This document shows positions 7,624 to 13,991 of a stretch of DNA of 40,016 nucleotides, piece by piece (the stretch's first letter is position 1; each line of letters starts with the position of its first letter). Below the pieces are notes generated by a model, which saw only the letters and a program-made list of their open reading frames with translations, did no database searches and was not told the DNA's origin. The stretch spans positions 1-40,016 of the forward strand of contig JAGPVI010000314.1 in the NCBI GenBank assembly GCA_018067115.1. The letters are read 5' to 3'. The position numbers and the translations under genes were made by a program. This DNA comes from Bizionia sp. (lineage in GTDB: Bacteria; Bacteroidota; Bacteroidia; Flavobacteriales; Flavobacteriaceae).

Positions 7624-8532
7624 TTATTTTAACGCGTTTACAATGGTATTTACATTGTACTCGAACATTCCAATGTACGTACCTTCTAAGGTTCCTTTAT
7701 TACCTAAAGCATCAGAATATAGTGTGCCTCCAATTTCTATATCGTGACCTTTAGAGTTTACAGCAGCTTGTAATGCTTCAATAGTGCGTTTTGGTACCGA
7801 GCTTTCAATAAAAATTGATTTTACTTCTTTTTCAATAATAAAAGCTGCCAGTTTTTGAACATCTTGAACACCAGCTTCGGTAGCTGTAGATAGTCCTTGC
7901 AATCCAACAACATCAAAATCGTAATTTTTTCCGAAGTAATTAAACGCATCGTGAGCAGTGACTAAAATACGTTTCTCTCTTGGCAATGTCGCGATTGTAG
8001 CTTTAATTTTAGAATCTAAAGCATCTAATTGTTCTAAGTATTTTACTTCGTTTTCTTTGTAGTTAGTAGCATTTTTAGGATCTTTTTCCGATAAAATGGT
8101 CGTCACTTTTTTAGCGAATAATTTAAAATAAGCGATATTAAACCATACGTGTGGATCGTAATTGGAAGCAAAATAATCAGATCCAATAAGTGTGCTTTTA
8201 TCGATGGCATCGGATAAAGCGATTGGTGTTTTCTGTGCGCTTTTCATTTTTTCAAAGACCTCTACGAGTTTACCTTCTAAATGTAATCCGTTATAAAAAA
8301 TGATATCAGTATTTACTAATTTTGTGACATCCCCTTCGCTAGCTTTGTATAAATGCGGGTCCACGCCACTTCCCATTAAACCCTCTATATTAATATGGTC
8401 GCCCCCAATATTTTGCACAAGATCGGTAATCATTGTAGTTGTTGTAACGATATTAAGCTTACCATTATCTGTTTTGCTGTCTTTGCAACTTAAGATTAGG
8501 GTGAATATAAGTAGTGTAATAATTTTTTTCAT
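7624..8532 (-). CDS. Metal ABC transporter substrate-binding lipoprotein (ZnuA/TroA family)
   Basis: 302 residues with a lipoprotein signal ending in ILSC16. It is a cluster A-I (TroA-like) metal-binding protein. Candidate metal ligands are the His in SGVDPHLYKA, the His in NYDPHVWFN, the His in VTAHDAFNYFGKNY, and a late acidic residue in GGTLYSDALG. This set (three His plus one Asp) is the usual arrangement for Mn/Zn/Fe binding. There is no long His-rich loop of the kind common in dedicated Zn-binding ZnuA proteins, which slightly favours Mn or Fe; that is inference. It is the first gene of the minus-strand ABC operon and delivers metal from the periplasm to the permeases. Confidence 0.92.
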   Translation of the reverse strand: MKKIITLLIFTLILSCKDSKTDNGKLNIVTTTTMITDLVQNIGGDHINIEGLMGSGVDPHLYKASEGDVTKLVNTDIIFYNGLHLEGKLVEVFEKMKSAQKTPIALSDAIDKSTLIGSDYFASNYDPHVWFNIAYFKLFAKKVTTILSEKDPKNATNYKENEVKYLEQLDALDSKIKATIATLPREKRILVTAHDAFNYFGKNYDFDVVGLQGLSTATEAGVQDVQKLAAFIIEKEVKSIFIESSVPKRTIEALQAAVNSKGHDIEIGGTLYSDALGNKGTLEGTYIGMFEYNVNTIVNALK

Positions 8533-8550
8533 TTGTCTAAATAATTATTG

Positions 8551-8558
8551 CGAAGGTA
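8551..8558 (-). promoter_or_regulatory. Candidate -7 element of the metal ABC operon
   Basis: TACCTTCG on the minus strand is a one-base variant of TAnnTTTG, 18 bases before the ATG at 8532. A TTTAGAC half-site, matching one arm of the palindrome at 11437-11452, lies just downstream at 8535-8541 (minus strand). A DtxR-family site here is possible but not symmetrical. Confidence 0.35.
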
Positions 8559-8615
8559 CTAAAAAATGAAATATGTTTAGAAATAACGCCACCTGATTAC
8601 TTAAAAGTAAACGCA

Positions 8616-9098
8616 TTACAAGTTTGAAATAATTTTTAGAAACTGTTTGGCATCCAAATATTGAAAATAGCGTGCTTTGGCTTCAAATTTTTCATCTAAA
8701 AATACAAGCGCCGGAAGAGAGAACTGTTTGTTTTTTTGTTGGGCCATTAATAGGGGAATTTGATGAATGGGATTGCGCCGTTTGGTACGCTCGTTAATAA
8801 ATACCTGGTTTCCAAATTGGATAGTATCTGTTGTTTCTACATTCATTTTAATTGCATAATACTTTGTATTGAGTTCTTTTATTATAGCTCTATTTGTAAA
8901 TACTTCTTTTTGCATTTTTAGACAAGGGGTGCACCAATCTGCATAAAAATCGATAAATACTTTTTTATGTTCATTTTGAAATGCTGTATTAAGCTGTTCG
9001 AAACTTAACCAATGTACAGCCTCTTCCGTTTGGGAAAAGGCTGTATTGGTAGTTACTAATAGAAAAATATAAATATTAACCAGTATTATAGATTTCAA
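8616..9098 (-). CDS. Secreted thioredoxin-family protein, coupled to the TonB receptor
   Basis: The preferred start is TTG at 9098, one base after the receptor stop (TAA at 9100-9102), giving 160 residues. That start places a clean signal peptide at the N-terminus (KSIILVNIYIFLLV, cleavage near AFSQ). Longer ATG starts at 9161 or 9218 bury it inside the receptor gene. The thioredoxin fold shows FIDFYADWCTPCLKM with a CTPC active site (C56, C59) and the cis-Pro region FSLPALVFL. An extra loop of about 25 residues (NERTKRRNPIHQIPLL) precedes it. It probably acts in the periplasm on disulfides. Coupling to the receptor suggests a shared role, perhaps on the receptor's own plug cysteines; that is inference. 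Confidence 0.78.
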   Translation of the reverse strand: MKSIILVNIYIFLLVTTNTAFSQTEEAVHWLSFEQLNTAFQNEHKKVFIDFYADWCTPCLKMQKEVFTNRAIIKELNTKYYAIKMNVETTDTIQFGNQVFINERTKRRNPIHQIPLLMAQQKNKQFSLPALVFLDEKFEAKARYFQYLDAKQFLKIISNL

Positions 9099-9099
9099 G

Positions 9100-11403
9100 T
9101 TACAAGGATTTAATTTTAATTCCCGCAAAAACAGAGCGCGGTGCCCCTGGACCGTAGACATAATTGCTGTCTCGGTTTTTTCCAAAATCGAAATCGTTTT
9201 GATAACTATTAGTAACATTTTTTAGACCGCCATAAAGTTCTAGGCTCGTACCTACCTTATTTAGATTAAAGGTGTAACCAGTACGTAAACTAAGTTCTGT
9301 AAATGTTGGCGTTTTATAGTATTCGTCAATATTTTGCCCGGTATTTTCTCCTGCTACGTGAACAATGTCCATTGTGCCAGTATATATTAGGTTTGCACTA
9401 GCGCTAAATTTTTTGGTTGGGGTGTAAGCAAAAGTGGCGTAACCATAATTATTAGGTGTTCTTAAAAAGTTTTTTTTGGCTTCAAGACCTTCACTGTTTT
9501 CTACGGCATCGCTAAATTCGCTAGATTGCACTGTAAATCCTGCTTCCACCTCAAAAAGGTAATCGAAATTTGCTCGTGTTTCTAAAGTTATACCTTTTAC
9601 TGTGGCTCCGTTACCGTTTCTTTTCTCAAAACGGTCGCCAAAACTATCCGATCCAATGGGTGCCAAATAGAAGGCGTTATTTAGATGGGTGTAAAATCCT
9701 TCAATCGTAAAACCAGTAATAAAATGTTCGGTCGCTTTATCGTAATTTACAGAGGCTGTAAAGCTATTTGAACGTTCTTCAATTAAATTGTCATCTAAAC
9801 TAATTCTTGAAATCCCTCCGCCGGCGAAAGCAATATGTAAATCGGTATCAAAGGCTTGTGGTGCACGGAAACCTGTTCCCCAACCCACACGAAATTGAGT
9901 TGTTTCTTTCAATTTATAAAGAATAGACAATCGTGGACTAAATACGGTGTGGTCTACTAAATTGTGTTTGTCGAGCCTAAAGCCGGATAAAAAGTTAATT
10001 TTTTCGGTAATTTCCCAATCATTTTGTACAAATGCACCAACGTTTTTTGTGGTTTGGTCTATTAAATAATTATAGGTGTTTATCTCGTCTAAAACAGTAT
10101 CGTAAACGTATTCTAAACCTCCTGTAAGTACTGTGCTTCCGCCTAAAAAATCATTAATGCGATGATTGTATTGCGTGCCTCCTTGATGCGTTAATACCTC
10201 TGAAATTCCGTAAGGTGGGGCTGCATAAAATTCTTGTTGTTCTATCGCGTCATCTGGGATAATACCTGTGTAATGATCGCGATCGGTTTTTTGTCCGCCA
10301 TAATAGATAATTAAAGAACTTTTGTCGTCGTTAAAATTAATCTGGTAATCTAAACTAGCCATTAGAACGTGGTGGTCGCGTTCTTCAGATTGTTGCGCTA
10401 AATGCGCAGGCTTATCTATTATTTCTCCGCCATATCGGTGTTCGAAAAGACTACTTAAGCTCAATTCTAATTTTGAATTTTCTGTTGGTAAATAAAAAGC
10501 ATTCATCCCAAAAGAGTTTCCTCTTAATTCTGGTAATTCAGAAAAATTATCTCCGTTTGCATCATACGCTGAACGTTTTCTGTTGCTTACAAAAAAATTG
10601 GCCCCAGCATTATAATCGTCACTTACAACGGTGGCATTACCGGTAATTGAACTTTGGGTTGCGTCGCCGTCTATACTTTCGTAGTTGTAATTTACACTGT
10701 AATCATTAGATTTTGGTATTTTAGTGATAACGTTTACGGTACCGCCAATAGCGCTAGAACCGTATAAAGCAGAGACACCACCACGGACGACTTCTATGCG
10801 CTCAATCATATTCACAGGGATTTGCTCTAAGCCGTATAGACCTGTTAACGGACTAAATATAGACCGCCCGTTGATTAGTATTTGTGAGTACCCACCTTGT
10901 AAACCATTCATCCTAATTTGTGTGTAATTACATGTCTGGCAGTCGGTTTCTACACGAAGTCCAGGTTGAAAACGTAGCCCTTGAGAGAGATCGGTAGCGC
11001 TTACTTGTTCTAAAGTTTTGCTATTAATTAAATTAACAATCACTGGAGAGTCGGTTTTACGTTTTTTTGTACGTGTCCCGGTTACCACAACTTCGTCTAA
11101 ATCGTTGTTTTCAATTAAGTCGAAAACTATATTCACATCCTTATTCGTAATTTTTAGTTGCTTTCTCATTGTTCTATAGCCTACAAAAGAGGCTACTAAA
11201 GTGTAGGTTCCTGGGGTTACCCTATTTAAGCTAAATGCACCAACGTTGTTTGTTGTACTTCCTTTACTCGTGTTTTCTAAATAGGCATTTGCGGACACTA
11301 GTGGTTGGTTATCTGAATTAATTACGCCGCTTATCTTATAGTGCTCCTGTGCTTGTATTGCAAAGGGCATAAATGTAAATAGCAATATGGAAATTAGCCT
11401 CAT
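9100..11403 (-). CDS. TonB-dependent outer-membrane receptor, probably metal-responsive
   Basis: 767 residues: signal peptide (1-18, ending AIQAQ), a carboxypeptidase-regulatory-like beta-sandwich (about 20-95), a plug (about 105-230) and a 22-stranded barrel ending in a terminal beta-strand. The plug begins DEVVVTGTRTKKR and contains MIERIEVVRGGVSALYGSSAIGG. It carries two cysteines, C155 and C158 (CQTC), in the first part of the plug. Such receptors import iron chelates, cobalamin or other scarce ligands across the outer membrane using TonB. The divergent DtxR-family regulator, the palindrome overlapping this promoter and the neighbouring metal ABC operon indicate a metal-complex ligand. 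The actual ligand cannot be deduced. Confidence 0.92.
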   Translation of the reverse strand: MRLISILLFTFMPFAIQAQEHYKISGVINSDNQPLVSANAYLENTSKGSTTNNVGAFSLNRVTPGTYTLVASFVGYRTMRKQLKITNKDVNIVFDLIENNDLDEVVVTGTRTKKRKTDSPVIVNLINSKTLEQVSATDLSQGLRFQPGLRVETDCQTCNYTQIRMNGLQGGYSQILINGRSIFSPLTGLYGLEQIPVNMIERIEVVRGGVSALYGSSAIGGTVNVITKIPKSNDYSVNYNYESIDGDATQSSITGNATVVSDDYNAGANFFVSNRKRSAYDANGDNFSELPELRGNSFGMNAFYLPTENSKLELSLSSLFEHRYGGEIIDKPAHLAQQSEERDHHVLMASLDYQINFNDDKSSLIIYYGGQKTDRDHYTGIIPDDAIEQQEFYAAPPYGISEVLTHQGGTQYNHRINDFLGGSTVLTGGLEYVYDTVLDEINTYNYLIDQTTKNVGAFVQNDWEITEKINFLSGFRLDKHNLVDHTVFSPRLSILYKLKETTQFRVGWGTGFRAPQAFDTDLHIAFAGGGISRISLDDNLIEERSNSFTASVNYDKATEHFITGFTIEGFYTHLNNAFYLAPIGSDSFGDRFEKRNGNGATVKGITLETRANFDYLFEVEAGFTVQSSEFSDAVENSEGLEAKKNFLRTPNNYGYATFAYTPTKKFSASANLIYTGTMDIVHVAGENTGQNIDEYYKTPTFTELSLRTGYTFNLNKVGTSLELYGGLKNVTNSYQNDFDFGKNRDSNYVYGPGAPRSVFAGIKIKSL

Positions 11404-11420
11404 AATAAAATTATTTTCTG

Positions 11421-11428
11421 CAAATGTA
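11421..11428 (-). promoter_or_regulatory. Candidate -7 element of the TonB receptor-thioredoxin operon
   Basis: TACATTTG on the minus strand fits TAnnTTTG exactly, 18 bases before the receptor ATG. The palindrome 11437-11452 sits in the spacer just upstream, where a bound repressor would block the promoter. Confidence 0.55.
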
Positions 11429-11436
11429 AACTAATT

Positions 11437-11452
11437 TTTAGATAAGTCTAAA
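11437..11452. promoter_or_regulatory. Candidate DtxR/MntR-family operator
   Basis: A palindrome TTTAGA-N4-TCTAAA lies in the 98-base gap between the divergent receptor and regulator genes. The TTAG/CTAA core arms recall known DtxR/IdeR/SirR boxes (TTAGG..CCTAA). A second, wider inverted repeat, AAATGTAAA (11422-11430) with TTTACATTT (11453-11461), brackets it with perfect 9-base arms. Both could serve one dimeric or tandem-dimer repressor, with the adjacent regulator the natural candidate. Confidence 0.6.
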
Positions 11453-11476
11453 TTTACATTTAGATTTTTATATGTG

Positions 11477-11484
11477 TATATTTG
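11477..11484 (+). promoter_or_regulatory. Candidate -7 element of the DtxR-family regulator gene
   Basis: TATATTTG matches TAnnTTTG exactly and lies 17 bases before the ATG at 11502. Because it is downstream of the alternative ATG at 11472, it decides in favour of the 11502 start. Confidence 0.6.
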
Positions 11485-11501
11485 TAAATCACATTGCAGC
11501 T

Positions 11502-12158
11502 ATGATAACATTAACAGAAGAAAACTATATTAAAGCTATTTATCATTTGGGTAAATATGGTAGGGAAATGGTAAATACCAATTCTATAGCCGAAGCTCTA
11601 GACACAAAGGCGTCGTCTGTGACGGATATGGTTAAAAAGCTTGCTGAGAAAGAATACCTTAATTATAAAAAATATCAAGGTGTTATTTTAACGGAAAAAG
11701 GGAAGGGTATTGCTGTAAATATTGTGAGAAAACACAGATTATGGGAAGTATTTTTAGTGGAAAAGTTAAATTTTACTTGGGATGAGGTGCATGAAGTAGC
11801 CGAGCATTTGGAGCATATTCGTTCTGAAAAATTGATTAATGAGTTGGATGCTTTTCTAGAGTTCCCATCTTACGATCCGCATGGGGATCCTATTCCTGAT
11901 AAAAATGGAAAATTTATAAATATTGATAAAATAGCGTTATCACATTCTGAAATTGGTAATGTCTATACTTGTGTTGGGGTTAAAGATACCTCGTCACATT
12001 TTTTGAAATACTTAGATAGTAACAAGATTGGATTAGGTACTGTTATTGAAGTACTGCATAAAGAACCATTTGATAATTCTGTTAAAATTAAATTTAATAC
12101 TACCGAAATGGTCGTGTCGCAAAACGTTGCTAAAAATTTATTTTTAAAAACAGTATAA
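11502..12158 (+). CDS. DtxR/MntR-family metal-dependent transcriptional regulator
   Basis: The start is placed at ATG 11502 (MITLTEENYIKAIYHL), giving 218 residues; the upstream ATG at 11472 precedes the promoter -7 box. Domains in order: an N-terminal winged helix (about 1-65, with NSIAEALDTKASSVTDMVKKLAEKE as the recognition helix region); a metal-binding dimerisation domain with ligands in EVAEHLEHIRSEKLI and the family signature FPSYDPHGDPIPD; and a C-terminal FeoA/SH3-like domain (about 143-218). The family represses metal-uptake genes when loaded with Mn(II) or Fe(II). Placement between a TonB receptor and Feo genes, with a palindromic site beside its promoter, supports control of this island and autoregulation. 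Confidence 0.92.
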   Translation: MITLTEENYIKAIYHLGKYGREMVNTNSIAEALDTKASSVTDMVKKLAEKEYLNYKKYQGVILTEKGKGIAVNIVRKHRLWEVFLVEKLNFTWDEVHEVAEHLEHIRSEKLINELDAFLEFPSYDPHGDPIPDKNGKFINIDKIALSHSEIGNVYTCVGVKDTSSHFLKYLDSNKIGLGTVIEVLHKEPFDNSVKIKFNTTEMVVSQNVAKNLFLKTV

Positions 12159-12172
12159 AATAGAATACCGCT

Positions 12173-12598
12173 ATGAAACCACTAATTTTTGTTTTTACCC
12201 TATTGTTTTCTGTCGGACTTTTTGCTCAAGACACGAGTATAGAGCCTGTAAAAACCCCGAGAATTATTACGAAATTACCAATAGAAAAAACGGCAACTGT
12301 AAACGGGGTTGCTATAAAATTTCTTAGTGTAGTTTCCGATTCACGATGTCCCAAAAATGTGAATTGTATTTGGGCTGGTGAAGTTATTGTTTTAGTTGAA
12401 GTACAACAGGAGGCTCAAGAAGCTATTGAAAAAACAATTACCATTGGTTTTAAAAGGAATCCAACGGGTAGCGAAACAGATATTATTTATAAAAATCAAT
12501 CCTTCACTATAAAAGCAATAAACGTCTCGCCATATCCAGAATATGGTATTGAGGTAAACGTTTCAGATTATGTTTTGCTTTTTGATGTAATGGAGTAG
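12173..12598 (+). CDS. Secreted small protein with SRCP...CIWAGE motif, function unknown
   Basis: 141 residues with a clear signal peptide (MKPLIFVFTLLFSVGLFAQ, cleaved after the Ala or Gln around 18-20). The mature protein looks like an all-beta domain. It carries two cysteines in SDSRCPKNVNCIWAGEV, a motif I have seen in conserved small secreted Bacteroidota proteins with no assigned function; the pair likely forms a disulfide. Only 14 bases separate it from the DtxR-family regulator gene, so the two are probably cotranscribed, and a link to metal homeostasis is possible but unproven. No known catalytic motif was recognised. Confidence 0.72.
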   Translation: MKPLIFVFTLLFSVGLFAQDTSIEPVKTPRIITKLPIEKTATVNGVAIKFLSVVSDSRCPKNVNCIWAGEVIVLVEVQQEAQEAIEKTITIGFKRNPTGSETDIIYKNQSFTIKAINVSPYPEYGIEVNVSDYVLLFDVME

Positions 12599-12655
12599 TC
12601 AAGAGTTAATTTCGGACTTAACGCGAACTAAGAAAGGCTGAGTTATACAATAAGT

Positions 12656-13777
12656 ATGCATTATATAAGATTCTTTTTCTTATTTTTTTCAATGGTGGTC
12701 TATTCTCAGAATGTAGTGTACAACCCTAGTTTTGAAGATGCAAAGCGGTGTACAGAATTTGTGGGAAATTTTGATTCGTATGTGTCCTTTTGGTCTTCTC
12801 CAACACATGGGTCGCCAGATTTATTTAACTCTTGTTCTGAAAGAGAAACGGGCATTCCTTATAATTACAACGGATTTCAGGATACAATATTTGGAAGTAA
12901 ATATGCAGGTTGTTATTTATATACCGATGATAATTATCGTGAATACATTCAAGGCGAACTAATTAATTCTTTAGAAACAGGAGTAGAATATACGATGTCT
13001 ATTTATATTAGTTTAGCTGAAAACTCAGATTTTGCTATAAGAGATATTGGTTTCCTTATGGCTGCTGAAGAACTTAAACTCGCTGTTTCTAATGAGCTTT
13101 CTAAAAAAGTGTTAAAGAAGATGGGCGTCGAAGAGTATTCAATTTATAATTTTGATAACAGTGAGTATTACGATAATAAAACGGAATGGGTTCGACTTGA
13201 GAAAGATTTTTATGCCAACGGTTACGAGCAGTTTGTTACAATTGGAAACTTTAAAAAGAATTCAAAAACGGATAAACGGCTCGTAGTCGATAAGAGTAAA
13301 TTTGATATGGCTTATTATTACATCGATTTCATCAGCATTGAAAGAAAACAACTGGGTTTATTGAGCGTAGCAAATAAGAGTAATGTAGTATTACAAAAGG
13401 CAACTAAAAGCCCTAAAGAAATAGATTTAAACAAAGATTACGTATTTAAAAATGCCATTTTCGATTTTAATAGTTTCGAATTGTCGGAGCAGGCAAAATT
13501 AGAAATTGCAGAAGTATATCAGTATCTAAATAAAAATAATGGGACTAAAATTATAATTTCTGGGCATACAGATACTATTGGAACTTCTAATTATAATCAA
13601 GATCTTTCGGCTAAAAGGGCCTCTTCGGTTGCTGAGTTTTTTAGAACTTTAGGGTTGAGTAAAGAGAGGATATATTCTGTGGGATTCGGTGATTCTCTGC
13701 CGATTTCTACAGACGATTCACAAGAAGGTCGTTCTAGAAATAGAAGAGTAGAGTTTAAGATTGAACTAAGCAATTAA
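12656..13777 (+). CDS. OmpA-family peptidoglycan-binding envelope protein
   Basis: 373 residues: signal peptide (1-17, ending VVYSQ), an N-terminal beta-sandwich-like domain beginning VVYNPSFEDAKRC (common in Bacteroidota secreted proteins and resembling a carbohydrate-binding-module fold), and a C-terminal OmpA domain from about residue 262. The OmpA part shows ISGHTDTIGTSNYNQDLSAKRA and ends in GRSRNRRVEFKI, including the Asp and Arg that contact meso-diaminopimelate in characterised OmpA domains. It is probably anchored to peptidoglycan in the periplasm. It is separated from the regulator-linked gene by 57 bases, so cotranscription is uncertain. There is no transmembrane barrel. Confidence 0.85.
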   Translation: MHYIRFFFLFFSMVVYSQNVVYNPSFEDAKRCTEFVGNFDSYVSFWSSPTHGSPDLFNSCSERETGIPYNYNGFQDTIFGSKYAGCYLYTDDNYREYIQGELINSLETGVEYTMSIYISLAENSDFAIRDIGFLMAAEELKLAVSNELSKKVLKKMGVEEYSIYNFDNSEYYDNKTEWVRLEKDFYANGYEQFVTIGNFKKNSKTDKRLVVDKSKFDMAYYYIDFISIERKQLGLLSVANKSNVVLQKATKSPKEIDLNKDYVFKNAIFDFNSFELSEQAKLEIAEVYQYLNKNNGTKIIISGHTDTIGTSNYNQDLSAKRASSVAEFFRTLGLSKERIYSVGFGDSLPISTDDSQEGRSRNRRVEFKIELSN

Positions 13778-13810
13778 GCTTACCTCATTTGTTTAGTAAA
13801 CAGTTTATAT

Positions 13811-13942
13811 TTAATGGCAACCACAATCATTTGTGCCACACGCTTTTTTCGATTTCTTTTTCCAAAAAAATTTCTTAATTAAAAAAGCAAGTGCTAAAGC
13901 TAAGATGCTAAAAGCGAGTATGTTTTGAATTAGTGTGTTCAT
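13811..13942 (-). CDS. FeoB-associated Cys-rich membrane protein
   Basis: A 43-residue ORF. It encodes MNTLIQNILAFSILALALAF (a single transmembrane helix), a basic stretch (IKKFFWKKKSKK) and a Cys-rich tail ACGTNDCGCH with three Cys and a terminal His. This is the pattern of the small FeoB-associated Cys-rich membrane proteins found beside feoB in Bacteroidota and Firmicutes, which may help FeoB function or sense iron/redox state. It begins 49 bases downstream of the feoB stop on the same strand, so it is the third gene of feoA-feoB-X. The gene context and composition make it convincing despite its size. Confidence 0.85.
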   Translation of the reverse strand: MNTLIQNILAFSILALALAFLIKKFFWKKKSKKACGTNDCGCH

Positions 13943-13961
13943 AAAAGTATTTAGTTTACTC

Positions 13962-13979
13962 TACGACTAGTTAGTCGTA
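13962..13979 (-). other. Short hairpin between feoB and the Cys-rich gene
   Basis: A perfect 8-base inverted repeat, TACGACTA and TAGTCGTA, separated by two bases. It lacks a T-run on either strand, so it is more likely an mRNA processing or stability element, or a protein site, than a terminator. Confidence 0.35.
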
Positions 13980-13991
13980 CGTATTACAAAA

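Noticed and set aside
9099..9218. Longer ATG starts (9218 and 9161) for the thioredoxin gene
   Set aside because: They overlap the end of the TonB receptor gene by 62 to 119 bases and place the signal peptide inside the protein; the TTG at 9098 fits better.
11472..11501. Upstream ATG (11472) for the DtxR-family regulator
   Set aside because: It lies upstream of the -7 box TATATTTG, and the family normally begins MITLTEENYIKAIY.
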